The position numbers and the translations under genes were made by a program. From contig JAISIB010000189.1 in NCBI GenBank assembly GCA_031262265.1, positions 1-8,725 on the forward strand: DNA of 8,725 nucleotides. The letters run 5' to 3'. A model generated the notes under the pieces. That model made no database searches. It was not told where the DNA came from and saw nothing but the letters and a program-made list of their open reading frames with translations. The number at the start of each line of letters is the position of its first letter. The first letter of the stretch is position 1. Shown in pieces: positions 1-5,605 of this stretch. This DNA comes from Prevotellaceae bacterium (GTDB lineage Bacteria; Bacteroidota; Bacteroidia; Bacteroidales; Bacteroidaceae).

Positions 1-608
1 CACAAACTCCGACTGCCGAACAAAACATACTCGGCAAGTTGGAAGAAATGCTGGCACAGATGATTGTTCGCTACGGCGAGCGCGAGCTATACACAGAGGA
101 AGACGAGGAAGGCAACGAGTATGTTGTCAGCGTCGCCACGTATATACAGGCAGAATTGGCCAACGATGAACTCGAATTGCAAGTTCCTTTGCACAAAAGA
201 ATACTGGTAGAAGCCGTCGCACACGCCCGCGAACCGGAGTTTCAGGCGCATCGTTATTTTATCTCACATTCCGACGCCGCATTCTCACACGCCTGTACGG
301 AGTTGGCAAGCAATCGTTACCAGTTGAGTAAGTATCATGAACGTATGTCAGGCTTGTCAAACCCGGAAGATATTCGGAAAGTAAAACAAGCGGAGATTAG
401 CGACACCGTCGGTATGTTGGTAATCAATTACAAGTGCGCCGTCTTGCGCGATGAAATGCGGAAACTACTGCGTTCTTTGCAGGATCCTGCCCTCAGCGAC
501 CCGAATCAATACCTAACAATTATGACCGCGTGGAAAGAAAAGCACGAAGTGCTGCAATTCATTGAGAAAAAAGAAGGAGACCGCGTCATTCTTCCGCCTA
601 ACGCCTGA
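1..608 (+). CDS. dnaG: DNA primase DnaG, C-terminal part (5' end outside window)
   Basis: The frame is open to the left edge (first complete codon at 3), and stops at the TGA at 606-608, so this is the 3' end of a longer gene. A TTG at 39 is in frame but is not a credible start, because the reading continues upstream without interruption. The roughly 200 visible residues are helical and charged, with no catalytic TOPRIM or zinc-finger motif. They correspond by recall to the C-terminal helicase-interacting region of Bacteroidales primases, which has a similar ending (an RYQLSK-type helix, then a final short helix and a GDRV(I/V)xP tail). DnaG makes RNA primers at the replication fork and contacts the DnaB helicase through this region. 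The assignment rests on weakly conserved sequence. The main alternative is an unrelated helical protein. The gene converges on folE and overlaps it by 11 bp. Confidence 0.72.
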   Translation, partial: QTPTAEQNILGKLEEMLAQMIVRYGERELYTEEDEEGNEYVVSVATYIQAELANDELELQVPLHKRILVEAVAHAREPEFQAHRYFISHSDAAFSHACTELASNRYQLSKYHERMSGLSNPEDIRKVKQAEISDTVGMLVINYKCAVLRDEMRKLLRSLQDPALSDPNQYLTIMTAWKEKHEVLQFIEKKEGDRVILPPNA

Positions 609-1179
609 TCAAATTCATAAACTCTTCGCGCGTCTTTGCCTGTTTGAATGCGCCGGTAAAATCAGACGTCGTGGTAATGGCATTTTGCTTCTCCACGCCA
701 CGCATTTGCATGCACAAATGCTGCGCTTCTATAACGACCATCACGCCCAACGGGTTGAGCGTTTGCTGAATACACTCTTTAATCTGACAAGTCATGCGCT
801 CCTGCACTTGCAGACGGTGCGAAAAGACGTCCACCACGCGTGCTATCTTACTTAGCCCCGTGATATATCCGTTAGGAATATATCCTACGTGCACTTTACC
901 GTAGAACGGTAGCACATGATGCTCGCACAAGGAGAAGAAATCAATATCTTTGACGATAACCATTTGACTATATTCCTCTTTGAAACAAGCCGAGCGCAAT
1001 ATTTCTTGCGGATCGATTCGGTAGCCCTCAGTCAAAGTAACCATGAGTTTGGCCATTCTCTCGGGGGTCTTTAATAATCCTTCACGCTCGGTGTCTTCGC
1101 CTAAGAGTTCAAGTACCTGATGAAAACAACTCTTCAAACCATCCAAATTAGGATGATTTATTTCTTCCTTTCGTAACAT
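598..1179 (-). CDS. folE: GTP cyclohydrolase I (FolE)
   Basis: This enzyme converts GTP to 7,8-dihydroneopterin triphosphate in the cytoplasm. It is the entry step to tetrahydrofolate and, in many bacteria, to queuosine-type deazapurines. The product is 193 aa, close to the usual length. Family motifs are plain: GLLKTPER near residue 34, the zinc-binding CEHH at 85-88, YIPNGYITGLSK in the middle, the second zinc cysteine in HLCMQMRG (Cys156, with His154 beside it), and the TTTSDFTG and EFMN segments near the C-terminus. The zinc ligands equivalent to E. coli Cys110, His113 and Cys181 are all present, so this is the zinc-dependent type I enzyme. The ATG at 1179 is chosen because it lies 7 nt after the stop of the SPOR gene. 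A GTG at 1209 would add ten unconserved residues and overlap that gene. It is the last gene of the operon and overlaps the converging dnaG end. Confidence 0.96.
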   Translation of the reverse strand: MLRKEEINHPNLDGLKSCFHQVLELLGEDTEREGLLKTPERMAKLMVTLTEGYRIDPQEILRSACFKEEYSQMVIVKDIDFFSLCEHHVLPFYGKVHVGYIPNGYITGLSKIARVVDVFSHRLQVQERMTCQIKECIQQTLNPLGVMVVIEAQHLCMQMRGVEKQNAITTTSDFTGAFKQAKTREEFMNLIRR

Positions 1180-1186
1180 GATGTGG

Positions 1187-1669
1187 TCAGTAAATAATGA
1201 TTTGATCACGCACGATGGCTACTTCTCTGAAAGCACCCGTCGCCCGAATCTTTCGCATAGCCGCATCGGCTTCTTCGATACTGCGATAATCACCTACGCG
1301 GCATAACCAGCGCGGAGATACGAAGTTGGTATAAACATTCATATCGGGGAAAACTTCTTTTACCTTTTCTCCCATTTTCTCAGCCTCCTGCCGCGCCACA
1401 CCGGAATTGCCGCCGGCATAAACCTGCACCCGATATCCCGACACGCGCAGCTGCTCATTTTCATTGAGTGGCTTCGATAGGTCGCGCGCCTTGCCGATGA
1501 GTGCAGCAATACGCGGATCCTGATGAATCGTGACCTTTCCGGTCTTCGGCATATAGCCCTCTATCGACTGCAAAATATGCGTATAATTATCTTGTGCATA
1601 GAGTATATTGCTCCCTGCCATTGCAAGCAGGAAGCAACACCCTATAATTTTCATCCGATAGCTCGTCAT
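1187..1669 (-). CDS. Secreted SPOR-domain protein
   Basis: The product is 160 aa from the ATG at 1669. A second ATG at 1654 would give 155 aa with a more compact signal peptide, and an earlier ATG at 1699 would overlap tpiA. The N-terminus is a signal peptide: a short basic start, a hydrophobic stretch at about residues 7-21, and probable cleavage after ...LYA at about residue 25. A linker of about 50 residues follows. Residues 79-158 then read as a SPOR domain (PF05036 type): YRVQVYAGG opens the first strand, RQEAEKM forms the helix, and the second half carries WLCRVGDYRSIEEADAAM and a final IIIY strand. SPOR domains bind peptidoglycan glycan strands stripped of stem peptides, so a periplasmic or cell-wall role is likely, though its exact job is unknown. 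It sits between tpiA and folE with about 10-nt spacing on each side, consistent with one transcript. Confidence 0.85.
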   Translation of the reverse strand: MTSYRMKIIGCCFLLAMAGSNILYAQDNYTHILQSIEGYMPKTGKVTIHQDPRIAALIGKARDLSKPLNENEQLRVSGYRVQVYAGGNSGVARQEAEKMGEKVKEVFPDMNVYTNFVSPRWLCRVGDYRSIEEADAAMRKIRATGAFREVAIVRDQIIIY

Positions 1670-1679
1670 GCTCCGAAGA

Positions 1680-2441
1680 TTAGGCATTAAAACCATCAAT
1701 CACGCCCTTGAAATCAGCACATTTCAATGCGGCGCCACCAATCAAGCCGCCGTCTACGTCGGGATTGGCAAAAAGTTCCTTCGCATTCTTCGGATTGCAA
1801 CTACCTCCGTACAAAATTGAGCAATTGTCTGCTATTTCTTTGCCGTACTTGGTAGCAACTGCTTTCCTGATAAAGGCGTGCATCTCTTGCGCCTGCTCAG
1901 CGGTCGCCGTCTTACCGGTTCCGATCGCCCATACAGGTTCGTATGCCAATACGATCTTAGCGAAATCTTCGGGAGAGAAATCAAACAACGAGTTCGAGAT
2001 TTGTTCGTGCACTACTTCCTCTTGTTCGCCGGCTTCACGGTCTTCCAAAACTTCTCCGATGCAGAAGATAGGAGTCAAACCATTGGCCAAAGCCAATTGA
2101 ACCTTGTCGCGTAGCAATTCTGCATGTTCGTGGTAGTAAGCACGACGTTCGGAGTGTCCCAAGATGACGTACTTGGCACCCGTAGAAGCTACCATCGCAG
2201 CCGACACTTCGCCCGTGTATGCACCCGACGCCTTGTCTGCGCAGTTTTCTGCTCCCAATTCCATCACAGTTCCCTTCAACGTCGGTGCAACCGACGCCAA
2301 ATGAATAAACGGCGTGCATATTACGACATCACAATTAGGTTTTTCGTTCGCAAGTACCGTTGTCAATTCTTTAACCAACTCAATTCCTTCTTGCAGGGTC
2401 TTGTTCATTTTCCAGTTGCCCGCAACAATCTTTTTTCTCAT
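1680..2441 (-). CDS. tpiA: Triosephosphate isomerase (TpiA)
   Basis: This glycolytic and gluconeogenic enzyme interconverts dihydroxyacetone phosphate and glyceraldehyde 3-phosphate in the cytoplasm. The 253-aa length fits the TIM-barrel family. All catalytic elements are visible. GNWKMN carries Lys11. ILGHSERR carries the electrophile His96. AYEPVWAIGTGKTA carries the base Glu168 followed by flexible loop 6. YGGS (211-214) and GGAAL (235-239) bind phosphate. The ATG at 2441 is the natural start because the family begins almost directly with R-K-x-(I/V)-A-G-N-W. The gap to the upstream gene is only 52 bp. No TAnnTTTG box was found in it, so tpiA is probably transcribed from the promoter at 4272. 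The stop is 10 nt before the chosen start of the SPOR gene. Nothing in the coding sequence looks unusual. Confidence 0.98.
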   Translation of the reverse strand: MRKKIVAGNWKMNKTLQEGIELVKELTTVLANEKPNCDVVICTPFIHLASVAPTLKGTVMELGAENCADKASGAYTGEVSAAMVASTGAKYVILGHSERRAYYHEHAELLRDKVQLALANGLTPIFCIGEVLEDREAGEQEEVVHEQISNSLFDFSPEDFAKIVLAYEPVWAIGTGKTATAEQAQEMHAFIRKAVATKYGKEIADNCSILYGGSCNPKNAKELFANPDVDGGLIGGAALKCADFKGVIDGFNA

Positions 2442-2493
2442 AACTTATTATTTTAATTAGACAGTTTGTTATTCTTTTTTCCAAGTATCTTAT

Positions 2494-3705
2494 TCAATTA
2501 TCCGAGTTCGTTATTTGCCGTTCCGACCGACTTATTTTCCGGCGATACTTTATCCACTCGAACAGGCCGTCGGAAAGTATAATCAACAATAGGATAAATA
2601 CATATCCGGCAAATACCCGTCCGACCACTACCCATGTATTTTCTATATGAGGCTCAGCCCATTGCAGTTCGCTCATCGGTGCCGTCAATTCCTCTATATC
2701 CGGTATCTCTTCGTTACTCCATTTTTGCACGATCGTCCCTGCTCGCAACATGATCAGACCCGGATTGGAACGTATCATGGTTTTCAATGTGATTTCGTCG
2801 GCTACGGCAAACGGATACTCTGCACCCGTGCGGTCTTTCCATTGTTCGATAATTTCAGGAGGAGAGGCCGTCAGACAATAAAAAGGATAGTGGTGGTTTA
2901 CCGCGTAGTCGTACACCCCGTTAAACAAATCGATATTATCATCGTCGGCCTTAGAAAGATCGGAAGATACCAACAGAAAGACATAAGTAGTATCCGTGAG
3001 CAAATTCAACGTAATATCCTCGTCGGTTTCATTGAGCGCATAAAAATCTATATAGGTGGTATCGGCCGCCGTCTGCGGCAAATTGTCGGGATTGGGCGCA
3101 GTCAACGCAAAGCCGTCTGCTGAAAAATGCGCCCCTACCTTGTAAGGACGAAAATCAAGAATCGGAAGATAACGATAACAGTAGGCCGACAAACCGATAA
3201 TAAAGAACATGGAACACAAGCCTACCAGCCATTGCATTTTCTCAGTCACAAAACGTACCATATAACGCGGTCGCCAACAAATCGAAGCCGCTGCCAACAA
3301 CAACACGATATTCTTAGCAAACGTTTCGCCGTTGGTCAGCACCCATGCATCGCCAAAACAACCACAATCGTGGATGGGATTGGTCAGCCAAAGGTAGAAC
3401 GTCAACGGAGTCATGACGCCCATGAAAGCAAACGTAATCCAAGCGGACAGATAACGGTGAATACCAAACAGAAGCGCAATACCTAATAGAAACTCGAACG
3501 AGGAAAGAGCAACGGCCGCGATGACTAACAGACTATCAGAGAACCAACCGGCCATTCCGAACGCAGTCAGGTAATCCTGCAACTTGTAAACCGTCCCCAG
3601 CGGGTCGACAGACTTAGCGTAGCCCGATAGTAAAAATGCGGACACCAACAGTAAGCGGGACATATTAACCCACGTGAACGAGACAATATGCTTATTTTTC
3701 TTCAA
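2494..3705 (-). CDS. DoxX/MauE-like membrane protein with C-terminal thioredoxin-like domain (BT_3928-type)
   Basis: The product is 403 aa. The first half is a DoxX/MauE-like membrane domain with hydrophobic segments at about 12-29, 57-80, 84-106, 129-144 and 158-178. A DCGCFGD motif (113-119) sits after the third segment, as in the MauE branch of the family. Residues 215-340 resemble a TlpA-like thioredoxin fold: a YVFLLVSS strand, a helix, the FYCLTA strand, a YPFAVAD turn, and a RSNPGLIML segment that looks like the cis-proline strand. The usual CXXC is missing. A last hydrophobic segment (359-377) is followed by a basic tail. By recall, this matches a conserved Bacteroidales family. The presence of a CxC cysteine pair in the membrane domain suggests, as inference only, a redox or disulfide-related role at the inner membrane. 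It overlaps the upstream DUF1599 gene by 14 bp and is followed by tpiA, so it is translationally coupled within the operon. Confidence 0.85.
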   Translation of the reverse strand: MKKNKHIVSFTWVNMSRLLLVSAFLLSGYAKSVDPLGTVYKLQDYLTAFGMAGWFSDSLLVIAAVALSSFEFLLGIALLFGIHRYLSAWITFAFMGVMTPLTFYLWLTNPIHDCGCFGDAWVLTNGETFAKNIVLLLAAASICWRPRYMVRFVTEKMQWLVGLCSMFFIIGLSAYCYRYLPILDFRPYKVGAHFSADGFALTAPNPDNLPQTAADTTYIDFYALNETDEDITLNLLTDTTYVFLLVSSDLSKADDDNIDLFNGVYDYAVNHHYPFYCLTASPPEIIEQWKDRTGAEYPFAVADEITLKTMIRSNPGLIMLRAGTIVQKWSNEEIPDIEELTAPMSELQWAEPHIENTWVVVGRVFAGYVFILLLIILSDGLFEWIKYRRKISRSERQITNSDN

Positions 3706-4240
3706 TGCCTAATTTAATCAATGCAAAGACTGCGTAATTAATCATATCCATGTAGTTGGCATCGACGCCCTCCGAGACAAGTGTATTCCCGTGCAGACTT
3801 TCGATCTGTTTGGTACGGTATATTTTCATTAGAATCAAATCCGTGTACGAGGAGATACGCATGCTGCGCCACGCTTCGCCGTAGTCGTGATTCTTAGCCA
3901 GCATCAAATCGAGCGTTTGCTGCGCATAGTTATCATAAAGTTTGAGGATCTCTTCTTTGGAAAAGGAATCTTCTGCATCGGCATAGCCGTACGCAAGCTG
4001 TATCAGGCCGATAATGCCGTAATTAACAATAGCTATAAACTCGCCGCGCACGCCTTCATCCACCATCGCAACGCCTGTCGTCTCAATACTCCGTATTCGA
4101 TTCGCCTTGATGTAGAGTTGATCGGTTACCGAAGGTTGGCGAAGAATACGCCAAGCGGCTCCGTAATCGTGTAGCTTTTTGGAAAACAAATCACGGCAGC
4201 AGGCAATGACTTGCTCAAATTGTTTTTTGGTTTCTTCCAT
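3692..4240 (-). CDS. Tandem DUF1599 (Nmad1-type) protein
   Basis: The product is 182 aa and consists of two similar all-alpha halves. The first (about residues 18-85) has K-L-HDYG-AAWR, then K-A-NRIRSIE, EGV and IVNYGIIGLI. The second (about 110-180) repeats this as K-N-HDYG-EAWR, K-I-YRTKQIE, EGV and MINYAVFALI. This is the DUF1599 domain (PF07659), which I recall being grouped with nucleotide-modification-associated domains. The biochemical role is not established, and no function is assigned here. The ATG at 4240 is preferred: an upstream TTG at 4267 lies inside the promoter box at 4265-4272 and would not be on the transcript. It is the first gene of the leftward operon, its 3' end overlapping the next gene by 14 bp. 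The conserved His, Asp, Tyr and Trp/Arg residues in each half are candidates for a nucleotide or metal site. Confidence 0.85.
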   Translation of the reverse strand: MEETKKQFEQVIACCRDLFSKKLHDYGAAWRILRQPSVTDQLYIKANRIRSIETTGVAMVDEGVRGEFIAIVNYGIIGLIQLAYGYADAEDSFSKEEILKLYDNYAQQTLDLMLAKNHDYGEAWRSMRISSYTDLILMKIYRTKQIESLHGNTLVSEGVDANYMDMINYAVFALIKLGIEEK

Positions 4241-4264
4241 GAGCGTATGTACCTTATTATGGCA

Positions 4265-4272
4265 CAAAGGTA
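4265..4272 (-). promoter_or_regulatory. Bacteroidetes -7 box for the DUF1599-to-folE operon
   Basis: The minus strand reads TACCTTTG here, an exact match to the TAnnTTTG box of the Bacteroidetes primary sigma factor. A clear TTTG -33 box is not seen at the usual 19-21 nt spacing, and the upstream DNA overlaps the end of the M23 gene. Transcription would begin around 4258-4260, leaving about 18 nt of leader before the ATG at 4240. No Shine-Dalgarno sequence is evident. Confidence 0.6.
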
Positions 4273-4297
4273 GAAATAATACCGGAAAACGAAGAAT

Positions 4298-5161
4298 CTA
4301 CGAGCAACGCAACACTTGACCGATGCGTAGAATGCTCGTGCGCTTGATTCCGTTCAATCGGCAAAGCGTATTGATAGATACGCCTCGTTGCGAGGCAATT
4401 CTCGACAACGTATCTCCTCTGCGCACACGGTGATAAATTGTTCCGTCGCCCGAAACGACGTCCGACTTACGTGCCGACTTGGAATAATTAAAGGTGAACG
4501 TATCGGCAACAATGTCCTGATTTGGAAAATCAAACATGAAAGCCGGATTAATCGGGATTCCTAGGAAAAGCGTCTCAAAATGTAAGTGCGATCCGAAAGA
4601 ACGTCCGGTGTTGCCTCCCAGTCCGATAGGTTCACCGGCACGTACCAACTGATCCTCAGCGACCAGCTGCTTGGACAGATGCCCGTAAACAGTTTCCAAA
4701 CCATTCGGATGTCGTATCACGACATACCTTCCATATCCTACGCGCCGACCTTGATTTCGCACCATTCGTACTTTTCCGTCGAAAGCGGCATAGATGGTAT
4801 CACCGATTTGAACTTTCACGTCAATACCGTTGTGCATCCTACGTCCACGAGGGCCAAACTTAGACGTCACCCGCGTGTTGGGCGTCGGCATATGAAAGCC
4901 GGATAAATTAAAAATGTAGGAGTCAGGGACCTTTGCTCCCTCGTATGTATGAACAGACTTCTTATTCCAAGAAGGATATATATCGAACGCAGGAAATTCT
5001 GTCAGTTCGGTTTTTATTTGGATGACCAAAGCCAGCGAATCGACGGCTTTTAGTTTTTTATCTACCGGTGCTTGACGCGCAATTAAATCTTGGGCAATGC
5101 CACTCGAAGCCACCCAAAGCAAAAGAAGAAGTACTCCTATTCGAGCAAAAAGTTGTTTCAT
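4298..5161 (-). CDS. M23 family peptidoglycan endopeptidase with C-terminal LysM
   Basis: The product is 287 aa, secreted, and predicted to cleave peptide cross-links in peptidoglycan. It opens with a basic segment and a hydrophobic core (residues 5-19) ending SSGIAQ, a signal peptide with cleavage near residue 24. A linker of about 70 residues follows. The LytM/M23 domain spans about 95-215: RVTSKFGPR starts it, HNGID gives zinc ligands His110 and Asp114, YGHL gives catalytic His161, and SHLHFE gives His192 and ligand His194. All catalytic positions are intact, so it should be active rather than an EnvC-like activator. Residues 243-286 form a single LysM domain (YHRVRRGDTLSRIA to IGQVLRC) that binds glycan strands. 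The ATG at 5161 is chosen because the promoter box at 5189-5196 excludes the TTG at 5191. An ATG at 5173 remains possible, with a very short leader. It is transcribed separately, upstream of the DUF1599 operon. Confidence 0.93.
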   Translation of the reverse strand: MKQLFARIGVLLLLLWVASSGIAQDLIARQAPVDKKLKAVDSLALVIQIKTELTEFPAFDIYPSWNKKSVHTYEGAKVPDSYIFNLSGFHMPTPNTRVTSKFGPRGRRMHNGIDVKVQIGDTIYAAFDGKVRMVRNQGRRVGYGRYVVIRHPNGLETVYGHLSKQLVAEDQLVRAGEPIGLGGNTGRSFGSHLHFETLFLGIPINPAFMFDFPNQDIVADTFTFNYSKSARKSDVVSGDGTIYHRVRRGDTLSRIASQRGVSINTLCRLNGIKRTSILRIGQVLRCS

Positions 5162-5188
5162 TCTTTTAATCATGTTCAAAAAATTGCC

Positions 5189-5218
5189 CAAAGATAGCGT
5201 ATTTTTGAAAAATGCAAT
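5189..5218 (-). promoter_or_regulatory. Promoter of the M23/LysM gene
   Basis: On the minus strand the -7 box TATCTTTG lies at 5196-5189, an exact TAnnTTTG match. An ATTG at 5218-5215, 18 nt upstream, is one mismatch from the TTTG -33 box. Transcription would start near 5182, about 20 nt before the ATG at 5161. This is the best two-box promoter in the window. Confidence 0.65.
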
Positions 5219-5509
5219 GCTGAGTTGGCAATTTTCTGCTGTTTTTGCAGGAAATTACCCGTTTATTTTGCAATCCCGCTACAAAACCAAAATATCTGAC
5301 GAGGAAAATTCAATATCCGACTATCTGATGGAAATAAGCTCGTAACTTAATTCACTAAGATACCTTAAAAAATAACGGAGCGATAATTCTCTTGCTACAT
5401 AGCGTATTCTTTTCGTTTTTTTGCAAAGTATGCTTGGCAAAATCAACGAGAGTAGAGTCTGATGAAGGGGGAAAAGCTAAAAAACGACCGTTTATTTATA
5501 AATATGCAG

Positions 5510-5523
5510 ATAATAATTATTAT
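5510..5523. repeat. Perfect 14-bp AT palindrome
   Basis: The sequence ATAATAATTATTAT is self-complementary. It lies 17 bp before the -7 box at 5541, overlapping or just upstream of where a -33 element would be. It could be an operator or an upstream AT element. AT-only palindromes also arise by chance in such composition. Confidence 0.35.
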
Positions 5524-5540
5524 TTTCCTCTGTGAAGCCA

Positions 5541-5548
5541 TATCTTTG
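5541..5548 (+). promoter_or_regulatory. Bacteroidetes -7 box for the carboxyltransferase-like gene
   Basis: The plus strand reads TATCTTTG, an exact match to TAnnTTTG. No good TTTG is found 19-21 nt upstream, where the sequence is an AT run. Transcription would start around 5555, giving a leader of about 50 nt, very A/T-rich and without a Shine-Dalgarno sequence, before the ATG at 5606. Confidence 0.6.
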
Positions 5549-5605
5549 CCCCGTAAATAAAACATAAATTTTATATCAAACACAAATTTTAATATTACAC
5601 CACAG

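Larger units (their letters stand above)
5162..5605. other. Divergent intergenic region, 444 bp
   Basis: This region separates the leftward M23 gene from the rightward carboxyltransferase-like gene. It holds a promoter at each end (5189-5218 leftward, 5541-5548 rightward) and an AT-rich palindrome at 5510-5523. Between about 5220 and 5500 the DNA is AT-rich, and I find no credible gene, RNA motif or terminator. An 82-codon open frame at 5097-5345 on the plus strand runs antisense into the M23 gene and has no recognisable protein features. Confidence 0.6.

Noticed and set aside
1180..1209. GTG start at 1209 for FolE
   Set aside because: It would overlap the SPOR gene by 23 bp and add ten residues not matching the family. 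The ATG at 1179 follows the SPOR stop by 7 nt.
1655..1669. Possible lipobox (I-I-G-C) near the start of the SPOR protein
   Set aside because: The cysteine lies at about residue 11, before most of the hydrophobic core, so no proper signal precedes it. An ordinary signal peptide ending LYA-Q fits better.
1708..2456. Several plus-strand open frames antisense to tpiA
   Set aside because: The opposite strand encodes a complete TpiA with all catalytic residues. The antisense translations are low-complexity, Ser- or Arg-rich shadows.
5097..5345. 82-codon plus-strand open frame spanning the M23 gene start and the intergenic region
   Set aside because: About a quarter of it is antisense to the M23 signal peptide region, it has no recognisable domain or start signal, and the M23 promoter lies inside it.
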